This document shows, one piece after another, positions 1-9,309 of a stretch of DNA of 64,000 nucleotides. Origin of the DNA: Paenibacillus sp. FSL W8-0426 (lineage in GTDB: Bacteria > Bacillota > Bacilli > Paenibacillales > Paenibacillaceae). Within the stretch, counting starts at the first letter, position 1; each line of letters starts with the position of its first letter. The stretch covers positions 5,100,001-5,164,000 of the forward strand of contig NZ_CP150203.1 of NCBI RefSeq assembly GCF_037969725.1, in the 5' to 3' direction. The notes under the pieces are model-generated. The model was not told the origin of the DNA, searched no databases, and saw only the letters and a list, made by a program, of their open reading frames with translations. The translations under genes were made by a program, and so were the position numbers.

Positions 1-436
1 GATCGTGAATCGCCTCATGGGATCTTTTATCGGAAATGATGAGATCCGGCTTCAGAGAAGCAATCGTCTCCAGGTTCGGCTCGTTGCGTGCGCCGACATC
101 GGTTACGTTGCTATCCAGCGCAGCTTCGGAAGTGACGTATACTTTATAATTTTCATTATCCGCGTTACCGACAGGCTGTACGCCCAGAGCAATGACATCT
201 TCCGTAAATGTCCATTCCAGAACAACAACGCGTTCTGCCGGCTTGTCGAGTTTTACCTCGCCGCGATCGTCTGTTACTGTGATCGGACCTGCAGCATTTT
301 CAGTCTGCGCACTGCCCGTATTTTGTTGGCCCGCTTCGGATGCGCTCCCGCCAGCACTATTATTCGAAGATCCACACCCCGCCAGCGCAAGAGCAAAAAC
401 AACCAATAGCGCAATTCCGTTCCAACCTTTTCTCAT
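1..436 (-). CDS. Iron-siderophore ABC transporter substrate-binding lipoprotein (partial, N-terminal part)
   Basis: The gene runs off the left edge, so only about 145 N-terminal residues are visible. It begins with a charged n-region (MRKGW), a hydrophobic stretch and a lipobox ending in LAGC, so it should be a membrane-anchored lipoprotein. After a Ser/Asn/Gly-rich linker comes the start of a FecB/FhuD-type fold (ITVTDDRGEVKLDKPAERVV, then LEWTFTEDVIALGV), typical of ferric-siderophore binding proteins. A GGGGGAG ribosome binding site precedes the ATG. A promoter and Fur box lie directly upstream. The class is clear, the exact siderophore is not. Confidence 0.85.
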   Translation of the reverse strand, partial: MRKGWNGIALLVVFALALAGCGSSNNSAGGSASEAGQQNTGSAQTENAAGPITVTDDRGEVKLDKPAERVVVLEWTFTEDVIALGVQPVGNADNENYKVYVTSEAALDSNVTDVGARNEPNLETIASLKPDLIISDKRSHEAIHD

Positions 437-472
437 GTTCGTAAGTCTCCCCCTGTTTATATGTATAGACAT

Positions 473-529
473 GATAATAATTCTCATTATCACTCATAAA
501 ATTATGCGACATGATTGGGGGTTTGTCAA
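473..529 (-). promoter_or_regulatory. Promoter with Fur box for the siderophore-binding gene
   Basis: On the minus strand a TTGACA -35 (524-529) and CATAAT -10 (501-506) are 17 bp apart. At 473-491 sits GATAATAATTCTCATTATC, which agrees with the classic 19-bp Fur box at 16 positions and would cover the transcription start. Iron repression of the downstream lipoprotein gene is inferred. Confidence 0.8.
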
Positions 530-575
530 CAACATTGATGATATCACTCAACAATTCTAGGAATGACAACTTAAA

Positions 576-599
576 GGCCCGCCGGAAGCGAGCCCTTTT
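576..599 (-). terminator. Probable bidirectional terminator
   Basis: GGCCCGC pairs with GCGAGCC (one G-U pair) around a five-base loop, with short T runs on both strands. It lies between the cueP-like gene and the siderophore gene promoter. Confidence 0.55.
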
Positions 600-671
600 C
601 TGCGGGATATTCTTCTTTGACGTGATTGTTCACGCAAAGCCCTTCTTTTTACCATTGTACAACTTTTGGAA

Positions 672-1217
672 TCAGCTTAACTGCATCGTTGTAATGCATG
701 TATTGTCTTGGTCGTATGTAGAGATCTGTGCTTCGGCGACCTTTCCGTCATGAACCATCTTGACAAGATAACTTCTGTCTCTGGGCAGCCAAATGTCAAC
801 GAAACCATTGGATGCCGTCTTGAGCGAAGAATCTTTCATGAGCGTATTTCCTTCGGAATCGAGAATGGTGACGAGAAAATCCTCGTTTTTCATTTCCCCT
901 TGGCAACCGGTCAGACTGTGGATCTCGCAGGGATGGGTTTGCTGTACATACGGGGCAATGGATAAAAAGAAGGCATCTTCCGGCAAATCATAATCCGCCG
1001 TTTGACCGTCGTTCCCTACGACCGTCAGCGTTTTTGCATCAATGGAGGCCGATTGGGCGGACACCTTGCCTGCCCCGATATCCTCGACCAGCTGTTTGAT
1101 ATTGATATGATCCCCGGATGGCAGCGCCGTTTCTTCTTTTTGCATGTTTCCGGCAATCAGATACGTTCCCAATGCAACGACAACTAACACCCCTGCGGCC
1201 CACGTCGCTTTTTTCAT
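672..1217 (-). CDS. cueP: CueP family copper-binding protein
   Basis: A 181-residue protein with one N-terminal membrane anchor (residues about 4-24, KKATWAAGVLVVVALGTYLI) and an extracytoplasmic domain. The segment APYVQQTHPCEIHSLTGCQG carries the Cys/His pattern characteristic of CueP, followed by the conserved NGFVDIWLPR and a late Cys (NTCITT). In Salmonella CueP is a periplasmic copper-binding protein; here it would be displayed on the outer face of the membrane. The ATG at 1217 was chosen because AAGGAG lies 11 bp upstream, rather than a longer in-frame start at 1292. No copper exporter gene is adjacent. Confidence 0.8.
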   Translation of the reverse strand: MKKATWAAGVLVVVALGTYLIAGNMQKEETALPSGDHINIKQLVEDIGAGKVSAQSASIDAKTLTVVGNDGQTADYDLPEDAFFLSIAPYVQQTHPCEIHSLTGCQGEMKNEDFLVTILDSEGNTLMKDSSLKTASNGFVDIWLPRDRSYLVKMVHDGKVAEAQISTYDQDNTCITTMQLS

Positions 1218-1392
1218 CTGGCGTTCATCTCCTTGTCCGTTTTGTTTTATTATAAAGGAGAAGCTGTCCAAGTGAGCGATTCGACCGCCCATTTCACCAT
1301 ATTTTCACACTTTTAACCGATTGTTCCTGCCCCGTCGTTTCAGCGCTTTCCGTTCAAATCTCAGAGAATACACGATCCGTTTTTATGCGCCA

Positions 1393-2043
1393 TTAGCTGA
1401 ACTGCCAAAAGCCTGCCACCAGCTCTTTCCCTCCACCCTTATCGAACCCGGAATAAAGAAACAACGCCCCATAACCAAAAACATACTCTTCGGCGAGACC
1501 ATCCGCATAACCGTCTTCATCGATCTGAATGAAAAAATCATATCCCTCCTCCAGAAGAGCGGAAGTATAGTGTCTTTCATCCTGAATTAATCGGGGATTG
1601 CCCCCGATTTTCACGAGAAAAGCTTGCTCCCTCGCTTCTTCATCAGCCATGCGTATTGGTGCGCTCAGTGCATGCCTTTCCAAACCGGGATGGGCATATC
1701 GTGCTGACAGGCTTGGCGGTGAATGCGGGTGGCGAATGACCCTGACGGCGCAAGCCGGATAGATGTTATTTTCGAAATGCGTGTCCTCGTCGCAGGGCAC
1801 AAAGACCGACAGCATGTCTCCAGCCTGCCCACCCCGTTCCAGCCCTGCAGTAACTTCAGCCGGCATAACCAGGGCCATGTAAAAGCGATAATCCCCGTCT
1901 GCAAGATTGTCTTGCTCCCGCTCATTGTCGAAATAAGCTGGTGCGCTGCCGCCAATCCACCCCGACGTAAAATCGTCCGATCGTTCGGCGTAATATAACA
2001 AGCTGTAAGTCCGTTCTTCGAAAAGCTCTTTCCAGAGTGACAT
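1393..2043 (-). CDS. DUF1963-like protein of unknown function
   Basis: A 216-residue soluble protein. Its C-terminal part (KIGGNPRLIQDE, then FIQIDEDGYAD and GYGALFLY) resembles the C-terminal portion of the YwqG/DUF1963 family, which sits in the broad group of bacterial immunity-like proteins. The N-terminal half is not recognised. The start at 2043 has GGGAG seven bases upstream. No toxin gene is adjacent. The family assignment is by eye and moderate. Confidence 0.6.
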   Translation of the reverse strand: MSLWKELFEERTYSLLYYAERSDDFTSGWIGGSAPAYFDNEREQDNLADGDYRFYMALVMPAEVTAGLERGGQAGDMLSVFVPCDEDTHFENNIYPACAVRVIRHPHSPPSLSARYAHPGLERHALSAPIRMADEEAREQAFLVKIGGNPRLIQDERHYTSALLEEGYDFFIQIDEDGYADGLAEEYVFGYGALFLYSGFDKGGGKELVAGFWQFS

Positions 2044-2091
2044 ATCTAAACTCCCTTCCATATACAGCATCTTTCCACAAATAACGTAATA

Positions 2092-2979
2092 TCAGGTTCG
2101 TTTGGCAAGCCAACGTTTAAGCAAAGGCAAAACCACGGCAGGCTGCATCGCCCCGGTATGGTCCATTCGCTCTCCTTTGACGATCTCAACGTCCCACCCA
2201 TAAGCTTCGAGTTCATGCCTGTGCCGCTTCAAGCGATCCGCGATGTCTACCCTGACGTTTCCAAACGACTCACCATATTCTATCAAATCAAGTTCCCCTG
2301 CAAAGGCCAATTTGGGCATGCCCAAGACGGGATGGATGATTCGGTCATCGAAATCGGCAAGATGCTGGTACATGGTCATGAACTGTTTGCATTGATCGGG
2401 ATGGATGCTCACCTCCACCTCGTTCCAATCGATGTCTTCGGGTTCTACGAGCTTTTTGTCCTGCGCTCCCGTTTCCTGCCCTGCTCCTTCCTTGTTCTGA
2501 TTCGATAGCGCCTGTTCATACGTTTTCGTCGTTACGGTCAACATTTCTTTATAGGGTCCGCCGTAGGGCGGGAAACCTCCCATGATCAGTCCGTTCAACC
2601 GATCCGTGCGAATGGAAAGTTGGAGTCCGGCAAGCGCCAGCCAGGAGTAACCGTAGTACCAGAATCGGTCCACTTGCATCTGGTCCGCGATTCGCAGCAT
2701 ATCATTGGTGATATGCTCAGGCGTAAAACGGTCAGGTTCAGGCTGTGCCATGTAATGTCCTTCATAATCAAAATACAGCACGCAAAAGTCGTCCGACAAC
2801 CCTTGTACCAGTTTCTCGCCCAGTTCGGGGTCCACCCCCCACAATCGCAGCATTTCCGCCTCTTCGCCATATACGGCAGGTTTGGTCCCCGGCAGCATGA
2901 CGACGCCATCTTTCGGGTTACCCACCAAGCCAACCTCGATCATTGAACCATTGGGCAGCGTTACCTTCTTTTTCAACAA
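2092..2979 (-). CDS. Alpha/beta hydrolase
   Basis: About 295 residues with an alpha/beta-hydrolase layout. The nucleophile elbow is GYSWLA, and a likely catalytic His lies near the C-terminus (ERMDHTGAM). No signal peptide is present, so it is probably cytoplasmic. No ATG fits; AAGGAG at 2986-2991 best supports a TTG start at 2979 or 2976. It is divergent from the double-MerR regulator at 3133, which may control it. The substrate is unknown. Confidence 0.7.
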   Translation of the reverse strand: MLKKKVTLPNGSMIEVGLVGNPKDGVVMLPGTKPAVYGEEAEMLRLWGVDPELGEKLVQGLSDDFCVLYFDYEGHYMAQPEPDRFTPEHITNDMLRIADQMQVDRFWYYGYSWLALAGLQLSIRTDRLNGLIMGGFPPYGGPYKEMLTVTTKTYEQALSNQNKEGAGQETGAQDKKLVEPEDIDWNEVEVSIHPDQCKQFMTMYQHLADFDDRIIHPVLGMPKLAFAGELDLIEYGESFGNVRVDIADRLKRHRHELEAYGWDVEIVKGERMDHTGAMQPAVVLPLLKRWLAKRT

Positions 2980-3132
2980 ACTCACTCCTTTTTCTTTACT
3001 TGTCTTCAGTCTATAACATGGATGCAATCTTTCGGTTCGGGTGCAAGTTTTCCTTAAAGAATGGTACCTGCAGCGGGAATATGTTATCGTAGCACTTTAA
3101 GGTTTAAGTTCAAGGTTAAGGAGCAGATGGAC

Positions 3133-3846
3133 ATGGACAGGATATTCACTCCCAGCGAGATGGCTTCCGCGTTAAACGTCAGCACGACCACGCTGCGCCG
3201 TTACGAGGAACAAGGACTGATTCCCGATGTACCGCGTACTCCCGGCAATCGCAGAACATACATGGGCGTTCATTTACACGCATTTGTCGCGATCCGGAGC
3301 CTGCTGAGTGCTTATGATATTCCCGTGGTGTACGCAGCTATGCGGGAAATCAGGCAAGGTGAGAAGCTGAAGGCGTTATGGCTCGTAAACGGGCAGCTGA
3401 CCCACGCACAGTCGGAGAAAGAACGGGTTGAAAAGATCTGGTCCATGCTGCGCGATTCAAACCGGGGAAATCCGATGGCGGCAGACGTGCCGGACGGACT
3501 GACGATTGGCAAGGCTGCAGGGCTGGCCGGGGTCAATGCTTCTGCCATTCGCCATTGGGAGAAGGAAGGGTTGATTCATTCGGAACGTGACCCCATGAAC
3601 GGTTATCGGATCTACCCGGCAAACCAAACGAGAAGAATTTTGCTGATCAGCAGTTTGCGCAAAACGGTGTATTATATCGGCCATATGAAGCAGCTCCTCG
3701 AACTGTTGGAAGAACGTGACCCTGTTCAGGTCGAAAGCTCGCTCAGTCTTGCCATGACAAAGCTGAACGAGCGGCTCGTGCGGCAGTATGCAGGCATCCA
3801 GGCCCTTATGCGATACATCGAAGCACTTGATGAATATAAATCGTAA
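3133..3846 (+). CDS. Transcription regulator with two MerR-type HTH domains
   Basis: A 237-residue protein. Residues about 5-70 form a MerR HTH (FTPSEMASALNVSTTTLRRY, then EEQGLIPDVPRTPGNRRTY). Residues about 122-190 form a second one (LTIGKAAGLAGVNASAIRHW, then EKEGLIHSERDPMNGYRIY), followed by a helical tail. Canonical MerR proteins carry one HTH and dimerise; this may place both in one chain. The ATG at 3133 lies nine bases after AAGGAG; the earlier ATG at 3127 is too close. It is divergent from the hydrolase gene. The inducer is unknown. Confidence 0.8.
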   Translation: MDRIFTPSEMASALNVSTTTLRRYEEQGLIPDVPRTPGNRRTYMGVHLHAFVAIRSLLSAYDIPVVYAAMREIRQGEKLKALWLVNGQLTHAQSEKERVEKIWSMLRDSNRGNPMAADVPDGLTIGKAAGLAGVNASAIRHWEKEGLIHSERDPMNGYRIYPANQTRRILLISSLRKTVYYIGHMKQLLELLEERDPVQVESSLSLAMTKLNERLVRQYAGIQALMRYIEALDEYKS

Positions 3847-3906
3847 CCGAACAACGTTCCATATTCGCCAAAACGCCATTACGGTCTGCCTTATCCATGA
3901 TGAACG

Positions 3907-3944
3907 GAAAACAGGCGAGGAACATTCCCCGCCTGTTTTCTTTG
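3907..3944. terminator. Bidirectional terminator
   Basis: GAAAACAGGCG pairs perfectly with CGCCTGTTTTC, with T runs outward on both strands. It serves the convergent regulator gene (plus) and the GH30 operon (minus). Confidence 0.85.
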
Positions 3945-4028
3945 TACAGCGACTGTTTTGGCACGAGCTGGCCTCACATCACCTTTGCTGTTTTGAGTTC
4001 CATTTCCCCATCCGACCCTGGCAGCCCC

Positions 4029-5408
4029 TCAGTCCCTCACGCCAAAGGCAAGCGTTAACGCGCTCTTGGCCTCCATGCCGAAACTCATCGTTTCGTATCC
4101 CGGCACCCTTACTTCCACGCTCTCCGAATGAGACCGGTCATTGAACAGCACCACGGCAATCGATCCGTCCACGTTCCGGAACGCTACCGTTGGCACGGCA
4201 TCGTCACTGTTTGAACCTATGCGTACGGCCCCGGGACGAATATGTTTGCTGAAATGAGCCAGCGCGTAATAATCAAGCGTATAGGTGAGCTCCCGCGTTT
4301 GCTGGTTGATCTTCACGATGCCCCGGCATGTACTGTTGCCGAATCCCGGCACCGTCGGTCCGTTCTCTTCGTCCAGCGCCATATTCCACAGCACGAACGA
4401 ACGGCTGTGATTGCGCAAAATGCCGATGCCCGTCCGCATCACGTTGCTGAACGCCTGCTCGAACGGCGGTATCCATTCTCCGCCAGATCCTTCCGTAAAG
4501 TGCACTTCTTTCTCCGGAAAAGCAGCCCACACATCGCTCTGCGCCGAGGAGCTTCCGCCGTACCAATGCCATGCCACTCCGTCTACCGCGTCGCTCGCCT
4601 GCTCCAACACTTCCAGCGGGTACTCCGGCTTATCCCAGTTGTGGTCATAACAGAAAATTTTGGCGCCGATGCCGTTCGCTGCGAACCTCGGTTTCAGATG
4701 CTCGCGGACAAATCTGGCCTGATCGGCGGCCGGGAAAATCATGCCCGGATAATGCGGCGGCGAAAACAGCGCCTCGTTCTGAGGCGTTACGGCGTATACG
4801 GGGATGCCGTGCTCCGCGTAAGCCTGTACATAGCGGACGAAATAATCGGCGTACGTCGCGTACCACTCTTCTTTCAGCGTGCCGCCGATCATGGAGCCGC
4901 TGGTTTTCATCCAGCCTGGCGGGCTCCAGGGCGAGCCCATCATTTTAAGCTGCGGATTCAGCTGCAACGCCTCTTTCATCAGCGGAACGACGTCCTGCTC
5001 ATCATGGGCGATCGTAAACCGCTCCAATATGGGGTCGGTCTCGCCTTCGGGCAGATCATTATAACTATAAAACTCGCGGGCATAATCGGAAGCGCCCATC
5101 GGATTGCGAATAACGGACAGGCCGATCCCCCGTTTATCGTCAAACAGCTTGGGCATCAGCTCCGCGCGCTGTTCCGCGCTCAACACCTGATGGATCAGAT
5201 AAGCGGCCGAATCCGTGAATGACGCGCCGAATCCGTCCATTTCCTGATACCGCTCGCGGTCGTCAACGACGATGACGCGTGCATCGACGGAAGAAGGAGC
5301 CGGGGCCAGCTCCGCTTTCGTTTTTTTCGCAAACAATTGCCCTTCCCCGTTCGATTCGTAGATCAAAACTTCGCTTTTACCCCTATCCATGTTCGTGTTC
5401 ATGTTCAC
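4029..5408 (-). CDS. Glycoside hydrolase family 30 (glucosylceramidase-like)
   Basis: A 459-residue enzyme without signal peptide, so probably cytoplasmic. The GH30 core is evident: QEMDGFGASFTDSAAYL near residue 55, acid/base Glu212 in TPQNEALFSP and nucleophile Glu306 in VHFTEGSGGEW, with a C-terminal beta domain. It is the last gene of the sugar operon, 15 bp after the binding-protein gene, and likely cleaves an imported oligosaccharide (beta-glucoside or beta-xyloside). AGGAGG lies seven bases before the ATG. Substrate specificity cannot be read from the sequence. Confidence 0.9.
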   Translation of the reverse strand: MNMNTNMDRGKSEVLIYESNGEGQLFAKKTKAELAPAPSSVDARVIVVDDRERYQEMDGFGASFTDSAAYLIHQVLSAEQRAELMPKLFDDKRGIGLSVIRNPMGASDYAREFYSYNDLPEGETDPILERFTIAHDEQDVVPLMKEALQLNPQLKMMGSPWSPPGWMKTSGSMIGGTLKEEWYATYADYFVRYVQAYAEHGIPVYAVTPQNEALFSPPHYPGMIFPAADQARFVREHLKPRFAANGIGAKIFCYDHNWDKPEYPLEVLEQASDAVDGVAWHWYGGSSSAQSDVWAAFPEKEVHFTEGSGGEWIPPFEQAFSNVMRTGIGILRNHSRSFVLWNMALDEENGPTVPGFGNSTCRGIVKINQQTRELTYTLDYYALAHFSKHIRPGAVRIGSNSDDAVPTVAFRNVDGSIAVVLFNDRSHSESVEVRVPGYETMSFGMEAKSALTLAFGVRD

Positions 5409-5423
5409 GCCTCCTGTCCCCGG

Positions 5424-7061
5424 TTACAGACCGAGCTTTTCCTTGTTGGCTTTCATTTTTTCACTGCGAATGTCCACGATTTTGCTCCAACCGTTGCTGT
5501 CCAAAAACTGCTTGTAATCGTTCAGAATGGCCTCGAACTGCGCATCATCCTTGGCCCGAATCATGCTGACCATCGTGCTGTTCCATTTGGTGTTGATCGC
5601 GGTCAGTCCGCGGGCTTCCGGCGTGCCCTGATCCGGGTCGATGTTTTCCAGAATAAAGTGGGGTACCAATTTGCCCTCGCCCCATTGCTGCATTTGCTTG
5701 ATCGATTCCGGGAAGGCGTCTTCGCTATAGGCTTTGTGTTTGTCGTGCCCGAAGAACATGAATTCGCCCATGCGGTACTCCTTTTTGAATTTGTCCGCAT
5801 TGGTCTGCTGCAGCTCCTTGATTTCCGGCGTGAACTGAACCGAACCATCCGCATTCTTCACATAGGTCTCGCCTTCGATGCCGTAGTTCATGAGCATCTG
5901 TCCTTCCTCGCTCAGCAGGTACGTGAACAACTGCATCGATTTGGCCGGATCGGCATTTTGTTTGGTGATAAAACTCACCATCCAGCCGGAGATCCCGGAT
6001 TGGTTCAGCTTGGGCTTGTTGCCCGCCGTGCTTTGCGGCCCGTCCACGGCCATATATGCCTTGTCCGGATTAGCCGACATGAAAATTTGCAGGTTGCCCC
6101 CCTGCTGCGGCGTGCCGTCCAGCAGAATCGTCGCGTATTTGCCGGACTTGACCTTCTCTTCGAATGCAGTGCCGTCATCCGCAAAGCTGTCGTCGCTGAT
6201 GTTCCCGTCCCGGTGAACCTGGTTCAGCGTCCGGAGCCATGCCAAATAATCGTCGTCCAGGTTGCGGTTGTAGAAACCGCCATTGCCGTCCTCCAGCGGA
6301 ACGCCGATAAAATCCTGCAGCACGTCGCCGAGGGACCCGGTGCCTTCGCCGATCGAGTTGAACCCGAACGGGATCAGCTCTGGAAACCGTTCCTTGATCT
6401 GCTGCATGGCAGAACGGAATTCCTCCGGCGTGCCGAAGTCGGGACGACCAAGCGCCTCATAGACGTCCTTGCGAATGATGAACGCCGTTTTGGCCGGGAT
6501 CGTGCCATCGTTGTAATCCGCCTGCGTATTGGAGTAATTCGGATATCCATACGTTTTGCCGTCGGACAGCTGGAACCATTTGAGCGTATCCTGGGCGGCG
6601 ACGGTGTTAAAATAAGGATCGTACTTTTCCGCCAGATCGTTCAACGGAAGCGCCCATGAGGAAGCTTTTTGCACAACCGGGGAGTTGATGCCGAACGTCG
6701 TGATAAGATCCGGCATCTCTCCGCCTGCAAAAAACGTGTTCAACTTCGTGTCGTCTCCGGTAATGAACTTGATGTCCAGGTTCAGGTCTTCCTTGATTTT
6801 TTTCGTCACGACGTCTTTGCCGTAATCCGTGTTCCACCAGTCCGCGTTGACATACCAGGTAAGCTGCGTCGGTTCCTCCTTGGTATCCAGCTTCCAGGCA
6901 GGTGTACTTGCATCCGGCGTGTAGCGCCCTTCAATGGATACCCAGTTATCTCCCTTGGAGCCGCTCCCCCCTCCGCAGGCGCTGGCAACGAGCATAACAG
7001 CCATTAGAACAGCGGTCAGGGTAATCCTTTTCGATCTTTTGCGTTGCATTTTCGTGGTCAT
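5424..7061 (-). CDS. Sugar ABC transporter substrate-binding lipoprotein (LplA-like)
   Basis: A 545-residue extracellular solute-binding protein. The N-terminus has a Lys/Arg-rich n-region (MTTKMQRKRSKR), a hydrophobic stretch and the lipobox LVASAC. The mature part is rich in aromatic and acidic residues as in large LplA/YtcQ-type binding proteins of Paenibacillus. The ATG at 7061 has AGGAGGG nine bases upstream. It follows the two permease genes and precedes the GH30 gene, so it should bind the oligosaccharide that GH30 cleaves. Confidence 0.9.
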   Translation of the reverse strand: MTTKMQRKRSKRITLTAVLMAVMLVASACGGGSGSKGDNWVSIEGRYTPDASTPAWKLDTKEEPTQLTWYVNADWWNTDYGKDVVTKKIKEDLNLDIKFITGDDTKLNTFFAGGEMPDLITTFGINSPVVQKASSWALPLNDLAEKYDPYFNTVAAQDTLKWFQLSDGKTYGYPNYSNTQADYNDGTIPAKTAFIIRKDVYEALGRPDFGTPEEFRSAMQQIKERFPELIPFGFNSIGEGTGSLGDVLQDFIGVPLEDGNGGFYNRNLDDDYLAWLRTLNQVHRDGNISDDSFADDGTAFEEKVKSGKYATILLDGTPQQGGNLQIFMSANPDKAYMAVDGPQSTAGNKPKLNQSGISGWMVSFITKQNADPAKSMQLFTYLLSEEGQMLMNYGIEGETYVKNADGSVQFTPEIKELQQTNADKFKKEYRMGEFMFFGHDKHKAYSEDAFPESIKQMQQWGEGKLVPHFILENIDPDQGTPEARGLTAINTKWNSTMVSMIRAKDDAQFEAILNDYKQFLDSNGWSKIVDIRSEKMKANKEKLGL

Positions 7062-7092
7062 GTTACATTCCCTCCTTTTGGATATAAAGCGC

Positions 7093-7980
7093 TTACTCTT
7101 TGACAGCACCAAGCATCATGCCGGAGATGAAGTACTTTTGCAGCAGCGGATAAATAATGACGATCGGCAATGTCGTGATCACGATGGTAGCCAGCTGCAC
7201 ACCCTTGGTCGCCGTTTCGATCACAACAGACCCCGCCACATTTTGCATCGATTGCGTTTGCGACTGAACGATGATCTCGTACAGCTTCATCTGCAGCGGA
7301 TACAATGCTTCGCTCGTGACATACAGCTTCGTCGTCATAAAGTCGTTCCATTGGCCAACCCCGTTAAATAACGCAATCGTCGCCATGGCCGGCATCGATA
7401 ACGGAATGAACAGGCTGAGGAAAATGCGCCAATCCCCCGCACCGTCAATCTTTGCCGACTCCTCCAGCGAATCGGGCACCCCTCTGAAAAAATTCATCAG
7501 AATGATCACGTCGTAATAACTTAGCAGGGCAGGAATGATGTACACCCAGAAGCTGTCCAGCATGCCCAGGTCCTTGATCAGCAAATAGGTCGGAATCATG
7601 CCGCCTGAGAAAAACATCGTAATGACGCCCATGGAAACGTACACTTTGCGCCCCCGCACGTATCGTTTGCTGAGGCCGTACGCCACCATCGCACAGAAGA
7701 AAACATGGGTCACAACGCCGATGACCGTTTTGGAGATCGAGATGAAGAAGGCCTGCCATATGGAGGAATCCCGGAACACGGCCCGATAGTTTTCCAGGGA
7801 CAGCTCGGAGGGCCAGAAGATGTACCCTCCCTCTGCCAGCGCTCTGCTGGAAGCGAATGATGAAACGATGACGTTCCATAGCGGAACCACAATCGCGATC
7901 ATCGTGATGACGAGCAGCACGACATTCACCGCGTTAAAAATTCGGCTGTCGGTATCGCCCTTGATTGCTTTTGAACTCAC
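7093..7980 (-). CDS. Sugar ABC transporter permease (LplC/YtcP-like)
   Basis: A 295-residue inner-membrane protein with six predicted membrane segments. The cytoplasmic EAA loop is visible (LEESAKIDGAGDWRIFLSLF followed by IPLSMP), which contacts the ATPase. The start is GTG at 7980 with GGAGGG about seven bases upstream. It is 29 bp after the other permease gene. The operon encodes no ATPase; by analogy with Bacillus MsmX a shared ATPase elsewhere would energise it. Confidence 0.9.
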   Translation of the reverse strand: MSSKAIKGDTDSRIFNAVNVVLLVITMIAIVVPLWNVIVSSFASSRALAEGGYIFWPSELSLENYRAVFRDSSIWQAFFISISKTVIGVVTHVFFCAMVAYGLSKRYVRGRKVYVSMGVITMFFSGGMIPTYLLIKDLGMLDSFWVYIIPALLSYYDVIILMNFFRGVPDSLEESAKIDGAGDWRIFLSLFIPLSMPAMATIALFNGVGQWNDFMTTKLYVTSEALYPLQMKLYEIIVQSQTQSMQNVAGSVVIETATKGVQLATIVITTLPIVIIYPLLQKYFISGMMLGAVKE

Positions 7981-8009
7981 GGATTTCCCTCCTTTTGTCG
8001 CTCTCCGCT

Positions 8010-9005
8010 TTACAGAACGGATTGATTGTCGTTAAGCTTGCTTGTTATTTTGTTGGCGGTGACGAGCAGAATGACCGAAACGATCGATACGCCAAGACCG
8101 ACCGCAGTCGCGTAGGAAAAGTCTCCCTGCGTCATCCCCATGCGGTACACGTAAGAATTGATGACCTCCGCCTTTTCCCTGTTCTGGGAGTTCATCAGCA
8201 CGAGCGTCTGATCGAGGTTAGACCCCAACAAGCCGCTGACGGTCAGGATCAGATTCAGGCTGATGATCATCTTCATGTTCGGAATCGTGATGTTCCAGAT
8301 TTGACGCATCCGGTTCGCTCCGTCGATTTTGGCCGCTTCGTAATACGTCGGGTCGATTTTGGCCATCACCGCGAGGTACAGAATCGTGCCCCAGCCCGCC
8401 TCCTTCCAAATGTCGGAGAGAACCGCGATCCACCAATATTTGCTCGGGTCAAGCAAAATGTTTTGCGGCTGGCTGATGAGGCCTAAGGACAACAGGATCT
8501 GGTTGAAGAGGCCGGTCGTCGACACCCAGGTGATCAGCATGCCGCCAAGCACGATCCAGGACAGAAAATGCGGAAGATACGATATCGTCTGCACGATTTT
8601 TTTGAAACGGCTCCCGCTGACCTCGTAAATCATGATCGCCAGAATGATCGGCACCACGAAGCCGATGGCCAGCTTCAGAAAGCTGATGCCCAGCGTATTG
8701 ACGACCGAATCCCAGAAATACGGATCGGTCAGGATGATCCTGAAGTTATCCAGCCCTACCCAAGGCGCGCTGTCGATCGTATCGATGACCGTATAATTTT
8801 TGAAAGCAATGGTCAGACCGTAGATCGGGATAAAATTGAATACGATCATGAAAATGACGCCAGGCAAAATCATGGATTGAAGCTCCCACTGCCTGATGAA
8901 ATCCGTGCAAAATGCCTTGGCACGCTGCACGACAGGCTTTTTGCCCGGCGGCCGCACCATTGCGCCCACTGCCTCAGCCGACGTAGCCGCCGCTGGTTTG
9001 CTCAT
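8010..9005 (-). CDS. Sugar ABC transporter permease (LplB-like)
   Basis: A 331-residue membrane protein with a cytoplasmic N-terminal extension and six membrane segments. The EAA loop reads YYEAAKIDGANRMRQIWNIT followed by IPNM. It is the first gene of the transport operon after the LacI-controlled promoter and pairs with the downstream permease to form the channel. Confidence 0.9.
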   Translation of the reverse strand: MSKPAAATSAEAVGAMVRPPGKKPVVQRAKAFCTDFIRQWELQSMILPGVIFMIVFNFIPIYGLTIAFKNYTVIDTIDSAPWVGLDNFRIILTDPYFWDSVVNTLGISFLKLAIGFVVPIILAIMIYEVSGSRFKKIVQTISYLPHFLSWIVLGGMLITWVSTTGLFNQILLSLGLISQPQNILLDPSKYWWIAVLSDIWKEAGWGTILYLAVMAKIDPTYYEAAKIDGANRMRQIWNITIPNMKMIISLNLILTVSGLLGSNLDQTLVLMNSQNREKAEVINSYVYRMGMTQGDFSYATAVGLGVSIVSVILLVTANKITSKLNDNQSVL

Positions 9006-9047
9006 GTGTCTCGCCCCTTTTTATTCGTTTTTATAAAATTCACCCAA

Positions 9048-9076
9048 ATAATAAAAACGTTTTTATTTTTGAGCAA
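9048..9076 (-). promoter_or_regulatory. Sugar-operon promoter with LacI-family operator in the spacer
   Basis: On the minus strand TTGCTC (9071-9076) and TATTAT (9048-9053) are 17 bp apart. The spacer contains the perfect palindrome ATAAAAACGTTTTTAT (9051-9066), identical to one upstream of the LacI-type gene. Binding there would block RNA polymerase directly. Confidence 0.8.
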
Positions 9077-9262
9077 AAAAATTTATCCCCAGATTTTTTT
9101 CAAATCCCCTTTTTCAAAGGGAAAATCCGGTGATAAGCCTATGCTTCCGAAGCAGCTTTCTTTCAGAAAGCTTTTAGAACGCTTCGCTTCTCCAGATTGT
9201 TCTGCCTCTCCGTTAACGTGTGCATCTTTTTTGCGGTTTATATCCTTTCCTTATCCCCGACA

Positions 9263-9276
9263 TGAAAGCGTTTACC
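9263..9276 (-). promoter_or_regulatory. Probable CcpA cre site
   Basis: TGAAAGCGTTTACC matches the consensus TGWAANCGNTNWCA at 13 of 14 positions. It lies between the LacI-type gene and the transport operon, consistent with catabolite control, but about 190 bp upstream of the promoter, so its effect is uncertain. Confidence 0.5.
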
Positions 9277-9309
9277 ATTTTGCCAAAGGAGGCCCTCTTA
9301 TCGCGAGGG

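Noticed and set aside
5337..6659. Long plus-strand open frame opposite the sugar-binding lipoprotein
   Set aside because: It is antisense to a gene with lipobox, ribosome site and operon context; its composition (many Arg, His, Val) is that of a shadow frame.
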